Assembly: GCA_947475795.1 (NCBI GenBank) | Contig: CANJOX010000092.1 | Coordinates: 1-10,299, forward strand | Direction of reading: 5' to 3' | DNA length: 10,299 nucleotides | Source: Gemmatimonadota bacterium | GTDB taxonomy: Bacteria > Gemmatimonadota > Gemmatimonadetes > Gemmatimonadales > Gemmatimonadaceae | Part shown: piece by piece, positions 1 to 5,742 of the stretch | Layout: every line of letters begins with the position of its first letter | Numbering within the stretch: position 1 is the first letter of the stretch | Position numbers and translations under genes: made by a program | The notes under the pieces: model-generated | Databases searched by the model: none | What the model was told of the DNA's origin: nothing | What the model saw: only the letters and a program-made list of their open reading frames with translations

Positions 1-269
1 GCCGCGTCGTCTGGAAGCAGCCAGAGATAGACTCGCGCACCACCTCGCTGTCCACGCCGCGTGGTGGGCTTCAGCTCCATGAGCGGTGTTCCGGTCAGAT
101 TCCTGAGGTATCTGCTGCCGCGCCCGTTCACGTGCAGGTCTCCCAGCATGGCAATCATCTCGGTGACGGCGGCGGCTTTTCCCGTCAGGTTGAGCGACGT
201 GAATTCCTCGATGATCAGCGCATAGTTTGCGTCCGGACGATCAGGGTGCCGCGCGAGAAGCAGCCTCAT
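1..269 (-). CDS. RelE/HigB-fold (Gp49-like) toxin candidate, partial (3' end beyond window)
   Basis: The minus strand is open from an ATG at 269 to the left edge, giving 89 residues without a stop. The start overlaps the stop of the upstream gene as ATGA (266-269), which suggests translational coupling. An N-terminal helical part is followed by a segment with residues YLRNLTGTPLMELK and then RGGARVYLWLL. This resembles the family pattern of RelE/HigB/Gp49-like toxins, in which a 'LxGtplwELR' strand is followed by a basic 'GxxRVyy' strand. Such toxins are usually ribosome-dependent mRNA interferases, and their antitoxin gene often lies just downstream, which here would be outside the window. 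The family call rests on motif resemblance only, and the C-terminal strand carrying catalytic residues is missing. It could also be a fold relative without toxin activity. Confidence 0.55.
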   Translation of the reverse strand, partial: MRLLLARHPDRPDANYALIIEEFTSLNLTGKAAAVTEMIAMLGDLHVNGRGSRYLRNLTGTPLMELKPTTRRGQRGGARVYLWLLPDDA

Positions 270-484
270 GACAAGTCTATCCTTGCGCTGTTTCGGTGTA
301 AAGGCTGTCCTTGCGGGTCGCGCCTCATCTCGGGTTTCGATGAAATGGCGCGCGTCACGATGGCGTCTGTGCCGATGGCGTGTGTCACCGGAAGGCTGCG
401 GCCGTCATCCTGGCAACGCTCGTTGGCCTCTCGGATTGCGGCTTCAGCGTGGGCGTGAATCGCCCGTTCGCCGGCTGACAGCAT
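266..484 (-). CDS. Small unrecognised protein coupled to the toxin candidate
   Basis: This encodes about 72 residues starting from an ATG at 484, with AAGGA ten bases upstream. A TTG at 505 in the same frame would add seven residues but has no ribosome binding site. The N-terminal half is a predicted amphipathic helix rich in Ala and Glu (residues near AIHAHAEAAIREANERC). The C-terminal half is basic and has no recognisable motif. Its stop overlaps the start of the following toxin-like gene as ATGA, and codon third positions are GC-rich as in real genes of this genome, so I take it as genuine. No domain is recognised. Its position directly before a RelE-fold candidate makes a regulatory or antitoxin role possible, but it has no visible DNA-binding motif and this is speculation. 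Confidence 0.5.
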   Translation of the reverse strand: MLSAGERAIHAHAEAAIREANERCQDDGRSLPVTHAIGTDAIVTRAISSKPEMRRDPQGQPLHRNSARIDLS

Positions 485-505
485 CGCGCAGATATCCTTA
501 CACAA

Positions 506-592
506 GCGTAATATTCAATTGTGATCAGCGTATACCTCCGTTTAAGTAATATATTGGATAAATGCTAGTTTTCTTTCTTATACGGAAGGCAC
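506..592. promoter_or_regulatory. AT-rich divergent control region between the left-edge operon and hipBA
   Basis: This is a distinctly AT-rich stretch inside high-GC DNA, lying between two divergently oriented toxin-antitoxin-like operons. It carries an inverted repeat, TCCGTTTAAG at 537-546 and CTTATACGGA at 577-586, whose arms match at 9 of 10 positions with centres 40 bases apart. It also has several short palindromes (AATATT, CAATTG, TGATCA, GTATAC). HipB-type antitoxins repress their own operon by binding inverted repeats, so these arms are reasonable operator candidates. A weak promoter may be TTGGAT (554-559) with TATACG (579-584), but the spacing is 19 bases. A GGAAGG at 584-589 could serve as ribosome binding site for hipB, though only three bases from its ATG. 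Confidence 0.5.
537..586. repeat. Inverted repeat, candidate HipB operator
   Basis: The left arm TCCGTTTAAG (537-546) and right arm CTTATACGGA (577-586) are reverse complements with one mismatch. The pairing continues weakly outward to 10 of 12 positions. The right arm overlaps the putative -10 region and ribosome binding site of the XRE gene, where a bound repressor would block expression. The arms differ from the E. coli hip operator consensus (TATCC N8 GGATA), so the assignment is inference from position. Confidence 0.4.
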
Positions 593-862
593 ATGCGACT
601 CAGCCAGATCACCCCAACCCCGATCCACGACCTCGAGCAGCTCGGTGCGGCGTTGCGTGACGCCCGACGCACGCTTGGTCTGACGCAGGTCGACGCGGCT
701 CAGCTCTCGGGCGTGAGCCCGCGCCTCTGGAACGAGACGGAACTCGGGAAACGCCGACAACTCGGGCTCGATACGGTCCTGCGCATGCTCAACACCATGG
801 GCATCGACCTGGTCCTTACCACCCGCGGCGGGCTGCCTGATTCGCACGAGTCCGCGCCATGA
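593..862 (+). CDS. hipB: HipB-like antitoxin, XRE-family DNA-binding protein
   Basis: This is an 89-residue protein with a helix-turn-helix of the XRE/Cro type spanning about residues 17-72. Helix LGAALRDARRTLGL is followed by the turn region TQVDAAQLSGVSP, the recognition helix near LWNETELGKR and a closing helix TVLRMLNTMGIDL. Its length, domain position and location immediately before a HipA kinase match the HipB family. Those proteins bind and neutralise HipA and repress the hipBA promoter. The last codons overlap the hipA start as ATGA (859-862). The start at 593 is chosen because it has GGAAGG just upstream and gives the usual family length. The short Pro/Ser/Glu-containing tail may be flexible, as in other HipB proteins. 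Confidence 0.88.
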   Translation: MRLSQITPTPIHDLEQLGAALRDARRTLGLTQVDAAQLSGVSPRLWNETELGKRRQLGLDTVLRMLNTMGIDLVLTTRGGLPDSHESAP

Positions 863-2166
863 CCCCGCGTAAAGCCGAACGATACGACACGAGCGAAGCG
901 GCGCTCGATGTCCTGATGCACGAGCATGAAGCCGGCGTGTTGGGCGAACACGAAGACGATGTGTGGTATCGCTACCGCGACGGTTATGCGCAGGCTGCCC
1001 TGTCCGTACGGCTGCCTGTGCGCCCGCTGATGACCTACGGACATCGCGAGACGCTCGTGTTCTTCGACAATCTCTTGCTGGAATCAGACACGCGCGATGA
1101 GCTGGCGCGCGTGCGGCAAGACGATCGTACTGATGTGGCGGGCCTGCTCGGTCGCGTTGGCGGTGAGTGCGCCGGCGCCGTCTCGGTGTGGACACCTGGC
1201 GCCGGGCGACCGACGCAGGCGACCTACCGTACCTTGAGCGAGCAGGAACTCTCGGCGCTGTTCGACGAACGGCACGGCGAGCGACTAACGGCGGCGATGC
1301 TGGAAAGCCGGCAGGTGATGAGTGGGGTGCAGCGGAAGCTCGTGCTGCGGCGCTGGAACAACACGTGGCAGCTCCCGCTGAACGGCGCGGCAGGCACGCA
1401 CATCATCAAGCGGGCGAGCGGGCGCTACGATGGTCTCGTGGCGAACGAGCTGGCGTGTCTCGCGTTCTATCGTGCGCTCGGACTCGCCGTGCCCGCGGCG
1501 CATGCGATCGCGAGCGAAGTCGACTCCACCGAACCGACACTGATCGCGATCGAGCGGTATGACCGGATCGAGGCGACGACCACGGGTGCACTGCCGTTGC
1601 CGCCGATCGCCCGCGTGCATCAGGAAGACATGTGTCAGGTCACGGGCCGCCTGCCGCGGCGCAAATATCAGCGCGACGGTGGGCCGGGTGTGCGCGATCT
1701 CGCGGACGCGATACGTCGCTACAGTGTGCGTCCCGCCATCGATCTGCAGGAGCTGCTCACCGCCGTGGTCGCCAACGTGTGCCTGGGCAACGGCGATGCG
1801 CACGGCAAGAACTTCGCGTTGTTGCACACCGCGTCGGGTGCGCGGCTGGCGCCGTTCTACGACGTCGTGAGCACCGAAGTGTACCCGTCGCTCTCGCCGG
1901 ATCTTTCCATGCGTTTCGGGCACAGCTATCAGCCGCACACACTCACTACCGCCGATGTGCAACGATTAGCGGCCGATCTCGGGGTCGCCCCGGCGAAGGT
2001 GCGCTCCACGATCGAGCAGGTGACGACCACGCTGCAGCAGGCGATGCCCGATGTGCTGCACGCGACGACCGCGATGGTGGGCGGCGAGGTCGCGGCGCTC
2101 TCGCGGCTCGAGGCGTTGCTGCGGGTTCGCGTGCCGAGTGTCGCGGCACTCGCGCGGCGGGTGTAG
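859..2166 (+). CDS. hipA: HipA-family serine/threonine kinase toxin
   Basis: This is a 435-residue protein, the usual length of HipA. An N-terminal subdomain covers about residues 40-135, and the HipA-type kinase domain follows from about 150 to the C-terminus. The Gly-rich loop reads SGVQRK (155-160), where S155 lies where E. coli HipA has its autophosphorylated Ser150. K184 (HIIKR) is the likely ATP-binding Lys. ERYDR is at 232-236 and HQEDMCQ at 254-260. The catalytic loop NGDAHGKN is at 311-318 with D313 as probable base, and D335 (APFYD) is the probable Mg ligand. HipA of E. coli phosphorylates glutamyl-tRNA synthetase and so causes growth arrest and persistence; other HipA-like kinases have different targets, so the substrate here is not known. 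All key residues appear present, so an active enzyme is likely. It forms an operon with the XRE gene through a 4-base overlap. Confidence 0.92.
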   Translation: MTPRKAERYDTSEAALDVLMHEHEAGVLGEHEDDVWYRYRDGYAQAALSVRLPVRPLMTYGHRETLVFFDNLLLESDTRDELARVRQDDRTDVAGLLGRVGGECAGAVSVWTPGAGRPTQATYRTLSEQELSALFDERHGERLTAAMLESRQVMSGVQRKLVLRRWNNTWQLPLNGAAGTHIIKRASGRYDGLVANELACLAFYRALGLAVPAAHAIASEVDSTEPTLIAIERYDRIEATTTGALPLPPIARVHQEDMCQVTGRLPRRKYQRDGGPGVRDLADAIRRYSVRPAIDLQELLTAVVANVCLGNGDAHGKNFALLHTASGARLAPFYDVVSTEVYPSLSPDLSMRFGHSYQPHTLTTADVQRLAADLGVAPAKVRSTIEQVTTTLQQAMPDVLHATTAMVGGEVAALSRLEALLRVRVPSVAALARRV

Positions 2167-2431
2167 CGGATGTGTGCGGCGGTCGGGGTGCGTGTTCGCG
2201 GAAAATGCCTAATTCGCATGCACGTCAGGACGACGTGCATAAAAACGGTCAAAAACTATACATGTCCCGGGCGATCACCCTCCCCTCTCCGCGCCGCAAC
2301 ACCACCGAGCTCATCTATGTACGGCGCACTGTGACGCTCGATTGACGGCGGCACACCATAGTGTGCGCAGCTACGTCGGCGATGCCGTCGATGTGCGTTG
2401 GTACCGCCGTTGCGTTGTTGTACGAGGTCGT
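2167..2431. other. Intergenic stretch between hipA and the small lipoprotein
   Basis: These 265 bases hold no gene I can support. They include a perfect 9-bp inverted repeat at 2218-2240, an A-rich patch at 2241-2260 with TATACAT at 2257-2263, and a small 6-bp stem GCACAC/GTGTGC around CATA (2351-2366). TATACA could be a -10 element, but no matching -35 is found at 16-18 bases. A 46-codon frame from 2205 to 2345 is open but has no ribosome binding site. Confidence 0.5.
2218..2240. repeat. Perfect 9-bp inverted repeat downstream of hipA
   Basis: ATGCACGTC (2218-2226) and GACGTGCAT (2232-2240) are exact reverse complements around the 5-base loop AGGAC. On the plus strand the hairpin is followed by A's, not T's, so it does not look like an intrinsic terminator for hipA. 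It could be an operator, or a 3' mRNA structure for hipBA. Confidence 0.6.
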
Positions 2432-2839
2432 ATGTCGATCCCCGTTCGCATTGCCCGCCGTTCGGTGTCCCGCGGTTCTGCCGTCCGCGCTGTCCGCACC
2501 TCCGTCGCCGTCGTCGTATCGGCGCTGCTGTTGGGGTGCCGCAGCGAGGTGCCCGAACCGCTCCAGATGGCGGAGGCCGCCGGGACCCTCGTGGAGCGCG
2601 CCGACGCACCACCCCCGCCGCCACTGGCGGTCCCGCGCGACTCGGCGTCGGTGGCGTACGACCGCTGCCTGGCGCTGTACCAGACCCGTGAAGAGCTCCA
2701 GCAGCGCCGCGAGCAGGGCAGGGCACCCACCGCGGCCGACACCACCGCGCTGGGGCAGTTGATCGAAGACGCCAGCGAGCGGTATGCGGTGTGCCGGTGG
2801 GGCTATTCCACGTTCGCCGATCCGCGTCCGCTCCCTTGA
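2432..2839 (+). CDS. Small lipoprotein of unknown function
   Basis: This is a 135-residue protein from the ATG at 2432, with GAGG four bases upstream (2424-2427). A farther in-frame start at 2342 would put 30 unlikely residues before the signal peptide. The N-terminus is strongly basic (several Arg), followed by a hydrophobic stretch TSVAVVVSALLLGC that ends in a lipobox with Cys36, so it should be lipid-modified and membrane-anchored. The mature part starts with a Pro-rich linker (PPPPP near residues 60-64). A mostly helical, charged region follows, with two Cys (in DRCLALY and YAVCRWGY) that could form a disulfide. No known domain is recognised. Both neighbouring toxin-antitoxin pairs are on the same strand, but the gaps on each side suggest separate transcription. 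Confidence 0.72.
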   Translation: MSIPVRIARRSVSRGSAVRAVRTSVAVVVSALLLGCRSEVPEPLQMAEAAGTLVERADAPPPPPLAVPRDSASVAYDRCLALYQTREELQQRREQGRAPTAADTTALGQLIEDASERYAVCRWGYSTFADPRPLP

Positions 2840-2910
2840 ATGGGGGCGCGCGTGGGCGGAGGCGCGTGGGCGTCGGTGAGCTCGCACTGCTCACGAACGT
2901 CAGCTGGTCT

Positions 2911-2945
2911 TTGACTCATCTGAATGAGTCGTTTATACTACTCAG
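2911..2945 (+). promoter_or_regulatory. Promoter of the RHH-PIN operon, probably giving a leaderless mRNA
   Basis: TTGACT (2911-2916) and TATACT (2934-2939) each match the sigma-70 consensus at 5 of 6 positions and are separated by exactly 17 bases. Transcription would start around 2945-2947, which is the A of the ATG at 2946. No Shine-Dalgarno sequence lies before that ATG, which supports a leaderless transcript. Confidence 0.7.
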
Positions 2946-2953
2946 ATGACTCA
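2912..2953. repeat. Nested palindromes inside the promoter, candidate antitoxin operator
   Basis: GACTCAT (2913-2919) and ATGAGTC (2924-2930) form a perfect 7-bp inverted repeat around CTGA, filling the spacer between -35 and -10. In addition TGACTCATCTGA (2912-2923) and TCAGATGACTCA (2942-2953) are reverse complements at 11 of 12 positions. The last arm includes the start codon and the first codons of the antitoxin gene. Ribbon-helix-helix antitoxins bind such short repeated half-sites to repress their own operon, so this is a strong autoregulatory operator candidate. Confidence 0.65.
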
Positions 2954-3233
2954 ACGACTGCAGGTCCTGCTGGATGACGAGGAATTCGCCGAGATCCGAC
3001 TCGTGGCCCAGCGGCAGCGGATGACGGTGGCCGAATGGGTCCGGCAGGCGCTGCGGGCGGCGCGCGAAGAGGCGCCGGCGGCCGATCCTCGCCGGAAGCT
3101 GGCGGTCGTTCGCGAGGCGGCGCGGGGCGCGTATCCGGTGGGCGACCTGCCGAGCATGCTCACGGAAATCGAGTCGGGCTATGTGGTGGACGACGTGGAG
3201 CGTACGGATGACGCTCTGGGCCCGGGCGCATGA
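2946..3233 (+). CDS. Ribbon-helix-helix antitoxin (VapB-type)
   Basis: This is a 95-residue protein. The N-terminus has the ribbon-helix-helix layout: a short strand QRLQVLL (residues 3-9), helix DEEFAEIRLVAQRQRM, a turn at T-V, and helix AEWVRQALRAAREE. The rest is an extended C-terminal region with GAYPVGDLPSML and an acidic end, of the kind that wraps around a partner toxin. The stop overlaps the start of the PIN-domain gene as ATGA (3230-3233), the standard arrangement of a VapBC pair. It should repress its own promoter, where matching palindromes are present, and neutralise the toxin. The ATG at 2946 is the only sensible start and coincides with the predicted transcription start. Confidence 0.83.
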   Translation: MTQRLQVLLDDEEFAEIRLVAQRQRMTVAEWVRQALRAAREEAPAADPRRKLAVVREAARGAYPVGDLPSMLTEIESGYVVDDVERTDDALGPGA

Positions 3234-3658
3234 TCAGCCGCGAACGGCCCGAACCGCCGAATACGGTCTTCATCGATTCGAATGTGCCGATGTATCTCAT
3301 CGGGGCGCCGCATCCGAACAAGGAGACGGTGCGGCGGATGCTCGAGTCGTCGATCGCCCGCGGTGATCGTCTCGTGACCGATGCGGAGGTGTTTCAGGAG
3401 ATCCTGCATCGCTACTTCGCGATCCGGCGTCCTGACGCCATTCAGGCGGCGTTCGACGCGCTGCATGGGGTGGTTGACGAGGTGTTCGCGGTGGAGCTGG
3501 CGGATGTCGAACAGGCGAAAGCGCTGATGCTCACGGTGGCGGGGCTGTCGGCGCGCGATGCGGTGCATGCGGCGGTGACGCAGCGGCGAGGGGTGAGGAG
3601 GATGATGAGTTTGGATGCTGGGTTTGATCGGGTGGGAGGGGTGGAGCGGGTTCGTTAG
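3230..3658 (+). CDS. PIN-domain ribonuclease toxin (VapC-type)
   Basis: This is a 142-residue PIN-domain protein. The acidic residues expected for metal-dependent RNase activity are visible: D16 in VFIDSN, E57 in EVFQEILHRY, D110 in LSARDAVHAAV, and D129 in SLDAGFD with D133 next to it. VapC toxins cleave tRNA or rRNA and are held inactive by a VapB antitoxin, here encoded just upstream with a 4-base overlap. The order RHH antitoxin then PIN toxin, the small size and the complete acidic set support an active toxin. The target RNA cannot be told from sequence. The 3' end becomes notably G-rich and runs into a G-rich repeat island immediately after the stop. Confidence 0.86.
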   Translation: MISRERPEPPNTVFIDSNVPMYLIGAPHPNKETVRRMLESSIARGDRLVTDAEVFQEILHRYFAIRRPDAIQAAFDALHGVVDEVFAVELADVEQAKALMLTVAGLSARDAVHAAVTQRRGVRRMMSLDAGFDRVGGVERVR

Positions 3659-3720
3659 GGGGGCTGTGGGCTGGGGGCTGTGGGCTGTTGGCCTTGGGCT
3701 TTGGGCTTTGGGCCTTGGGT
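3659..3720. repeat. G-rich tandem heptamer island (GGGCTKT-type)
   Basis: About eight imperfect 7-base units (GGGCTGT, GGGCTGG, GGGCTGT, GGGCTGT, then GGCCTT, GGGCTTT, GGGCTTT, GGGCCTT variants) fill the gap after the PIN gene. Many G-runs of three or more lie on the plus strand, so a G-quadruplex is possible. No coding function is supported. Confidence 0.75.
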
Positions 3721-3754
3721 CGCAAATCAGTGGGCAGTACTTAGTGTTCAGGGT

Positions 3755-4291
3755 ATGAGACGAATTTTGGTGGGGGGGATGGTTGCGATCATGGCGGGGT
3801 GTGCTGGGGCGCCTCGTTTTGCTCGGCCGATTCCGGCGGTGGAGGGGAAGGCGCTACCGCTCTTCGCCCTCGAAGCCATCGATCTGGTGGACGGGACGGG
3901 TACGCCGCTCACGTCGGGGCGCTGTGTGTACGCGCACTACACGGGGTGGACGACCGACGGCAAGCAGTTCGACTCGTCCCGCGATACGACGGCGGCGGGA
4001 CGGCCCAAGGATCCGATCAGCTTCCCGCAGGGGTTCCGTCGCGTGATTGCGGGGTGGGATCTGGGCTTTCAGGGGATGCGCGTGGGCGGCTCGCGCCGGC
4101 TCATCATCCCCTGGCAGTTGGCCTACGGCGAGAAGGGACGGCCGCCGGTGATCCCGGAAAAGGCCACGCTGATTTTCGACGTGGCGTTGATGCAGGTGGC
4201 GGATACGGTGGCGCGCGCTGATGGACCGCCGCGACCCGCCGGTCAGGCGCCGTCGTGTCCGGCGTGGAGTGCGGTGAAGCCCGCGCCATGA
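3755..4291 (+). CDS. FKBP-type peptidyl-prolyl cis-trans isomerase, lipoprotein
   Basis: This is a 178-residue protein. A short basic N-terminus and hydrophobic stretch end in MAGC (Cys16), a lipobox-like site, so it is probably membrane-anchored and extracytoplasmic. The FKBP domain spans about residues 55-148. All the usual active-site positions are present by alignment to human FKBP12: Y62, F72, D73, F90, V97, I98, W101, Y124, I133 and F141. Family members speed cis-trans isomerisation of X-Pro bonds during folding of exported proteins. The start at 3755 is chosen because it begins the signal peptide; an upstream in-frame start would translate the G-rich repeat. After the FKBP domain comes a short Pro-rich tail. 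The stop overlaps the DUF1289 gene as ATGA (4288-4291). Confidence 0.92.
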   Translation: MRRILVGGMVAIMAGCAGAPRFARPIPAVEGKALPLFALEAIDLVDGTGTPLTSGRCVYAHYTGWTTDGKQFDSSRDTTAAGRPKDPISFPQGFRRVIAGWDLGFQGMRVGGSRRLIIPWQLAYGEKGRPPVIPEKATLIFDVALMQVADTVARADGPPRPAGQAPSCPAWSAVKPAP

Positions 4292-4509
4292 GCGACGTGA
4301 TGAAGCCGTCGGGTGATCCGTTGCCGCCGCTGTCGGATTTCCCGGCCACGTCGCCCTGTCTCAAGGTGTGCCTGCTCGACGTGGCCCAGGAATGTCGCGG
4401 TTGTCGCCGCGCGCTCAGCGAAATCGGCGGCTGGTCGCGGATGACACTCGATGAACGACGCGCCGTGAATCGGCGCATCGGGTTTCGCGGACACGACGAG
4501 CGGCGATAG
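4288..4509 (+). CDS. DUF1289 family small Cys-rich protein
   Basis: This is a 73-residue protein with the DUF1289 pattern: SPCLKVC (Cys24, Cys28), then CRGC (Cys36, Cys39), then RALSEIGGW and a basic helix ERRAVNRRI. The four Cys in this spacing suggest metal binding, though the family has no established function. The ATG at 4288 overlaps the FKBP stop as ATGA; an earlier GTG at 4255 in frame is less likely because it lies well inside the FKBP gene. Coupling to a chaperone-type isomerase is a context clue only. The next gene on the minus strand ends 20 bases away. Confidence 0.85.
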   Translation: MSDVMKPSGDPLPPLSDFPATSPCLKVCLLDVAQECRGCRRALSEIGGWSRMTLDERRAVNRRIGFRGHDERR

Positions 4510-4529
4510 GTCGCGCGTGAGGGCTTCGA

Positions 4530-5015
4530 TTACGGCTTGATGACGGCGGCGATCGCGGTGGCGGCGACTTGTTCGTCCTGCGCACTGGTCGCGCCGCTCA
4601 CGCCCACGGCGCCGATCACTTTGCCGTTCACGGTGATGGGTAGCCCGCCCTGCAGCGCGATGAGCCCGTCCACCGACAGAAAGGTCAGCGTGTCGGTAAG
4701 CACCCGGTCGGCGTAGACCTTGGTGGGGCGCCCAAACCGCGCGGCGGTCCGCGCTTTCCCCTGCGCGATCTGCACGGAGCCGGTGCTGGCGTTGTCGAGC
4801 TTGAGGAAGCCCAGCAGGTCGCCGGCGGCATCGGTGACGGCAATGGACACCAGCCACTTGTTCTGCTTCGCCGTGGCTTCGGCGCTGGCCAGCAGGCTCT
4901 TCACGGCGTCGGTGGTGAGCACCTTGGTGTCGGCCAGCTGGGCCGACGCGATCCGCGGGGCGGTGACGGACAGGGTGAGCGCGGCGGCGAGCGTGATCAG
5001 GCGGGGGATCGGCAT
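4530..5015 (-). CDS. Exported HbpS/GlcG-like heme-binding-family protein
   Basis: This is a 161-residue protein. The first 25 residues form a signal peptide (MPIPR, hydrophobic LITLAAALTLSV, cleavage after IASA), so it is likely periplasmic. The mature part has the GlcG/HbpS fold pattern: a helix with AVKSLLASAEATAK, then VSIAVTDAAGDLLGF, KARTAARFGRPT, then LQGGLPITVNGKVIGAVGVSGATSAQDEQVA split over residues 121-150. The Gly-rich GAVGVSGA is the hallmark. HbpS in Streptomyces binds heme and takes part in redox sensing, while many relatives have no known role. The start at 5015 is preferred over 5081 because it begins the signal peptide, though no clear ribosome binding site precedes it. It is convergent with the DUF1289 gene and lies downstream of the META gene on the same strand, 137 bases away. 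Confidence 0.85.
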   Translation of the reverse strand: MPIPRLITLAAALTLSVTAPRIASAQLADTKVLTTDAVKSLLASAEATAKQNKWLVSIAVTDAAGDLLGFLKLDNASTGSVQIAQGKARTAARFGRPTKVYADRVLTDTLTFLSVDGLIALQGGLPITVNGKVIGAVGVSGATSAQDEQVAATAIAAVIKP

Positions 5016-5152
5016 GGCGGGTGGGGTCGTGGGGACGCTGCATGGCGCGCCGGACGTCGTACGGCGACTGACCCGGATCATCTAGCGCCCGGACGCTGCC
5101 GCCGCCAGCGTGGGAAGGTGGCTGGGCTCGCTGTTACCCGCCTCTCACCCGC

Positions 5153-5698
5153 TCAGCGGTCCGCCGGCACGAACCGCGCCATCGGTGGCATTCGCGCGCG
5201 GCTCAGCTCGAGGGCGCCGGCCCGCACGGCCACGTGATCCACGAGCTCGAGCACCTGCGTGAACTCGTTCTCGATGAATACCCCCGGGCAGGTGCGCGGC
5301 GCGATGGAGAGGGGCGAGAAGCGCAACGCGCTGCCGTCGCCGCTCGCCGCGCCCAGCGCGAAGCGACCCGCGTAGCGGTTGCAGCCGCCGAACCCCGCGA
5401 TGCGCTGCCCGTCGCGCGTGAAGGCGATGGTGGGCACCGGGGTCTCCGCACTGTCGGCCGTGGCTGGCACGGCCAGTCCGCGCAGCTGCACGAGCCGCCA
5501 TGCGGCGGGCGCGGTGAGCAGGGCGATGGTGGAGTCGGGATCCAGCGGGGGCGCGGTGTCGGGCGCCGGCGTGCTGTTCGCCGCGTAGGCGAAGTCGTCG
5601 GCCAGGGTGCCGTCGGCACTGCCCACGGTCGTGGTGGTACACGACAGCAGGAGGGTGGTGAGCCAGACGGGAACCAGCGGGATGTTGGGCGGGTGCAT
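5153..5698 (-). CDS. META/HslJ-like domain lipoprotein
   Basis: This is a 181-residue protein. The N-terminus has a hydrophobic stretch ending in LLLSC (Cys20), a lipobox. A Thr/Ala/Pro/Asp-rich linker runs to about residue 60, followed by a META (HslJ) domain at 67-176. Signs of the domain are WRLVQLRG, PTIAFTRDGQRIAGFGGCNRYAG (split over 89-111), LRFSPLSIAPRTCPG and ENEFTQVLELV. E. coli HslJ is linked to novobiocin resistance and is an outer-membrane lipoprotein; the exact role here is unknown. Two Cys (106 and 137) match the conserved pair. The n-region of the signal lacks Lys/Arg, which is unusual. No ribosome binding site precedes the ATG: the upstream 12 bases are C/A only, next to a heptamer repeat. 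Confidence 0.85.
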   Translation of the reverse strand: MHPPNIPLVPVWLTTLLLSCTTTTVGSADGTLADDFAYAANSTPAPDTAPPLDPDSTIALLTAPAAWRLVQLRGLAVPATADSAETPVPTIAFTRDGQRIAGFGGCNRYAGRFALGAASGDGSALRFSPLSIAPRTCPGVFIENEFTQVLELVDHVAVRAGALELSRARMPPMARFVPADR

Positions 5699-5706
5699 GG
5701 GGTTTT

Positions 5707-5742
5707 GGGGTACTGGGTGCCGGGTAGTGGGTACTGGGTACG
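5707..5742. repeat. Tandem heptamer repeat (GGGTACT-type) before the META gene
   Basis: Five 7-base units (GGGTACT, GGGTGCC, GGGTAGT, GGGTACT, GGGTACG) lie between the divergent META and serpin genes, directly upstream of the META start. The unit differs from the island at 3659-3720 but has the same length and the same GGG beginning. An additional G/A-rich run follows at about 5747-5770. Confidence 0.75.

Noticed and set aside
132..549. Plus-strand open frames opposite the left-edge minus genes
   Set aside because: The minus frames show an ATGA-coupled pair and a recognisable RelE-like motif; the plus frames have no motif and lack a ribosome binding site.
2218..2263. Intrinsic terminator for hipA
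   Set aside because: The hairpin is followed by A's on the plus strand, and a T-tract is lacking.
2205..2345. 46-codon open frame after hipA on the plus strand
   Set aside because: It has no ribosome binding site or recognisable motif and spans the 9-bp hairpin, so it is more likely untranslated; a small peptide cannot be excluded.
3659..3720. Possible CRISPR array or IS end in the G-rich repeat
   Set aside because: The units are 7 bases with no spacers, no cas genes are near, and there are no terminal inverted repeats or target duplications.
3680..3754. Upstream start for the FKBP gene
   Set aside because: It would translate the G-rich repeat as Trp/Gly-rich residues and bury the signal peptide; the ATG at 3755 gives a normal lipoprotein signal.
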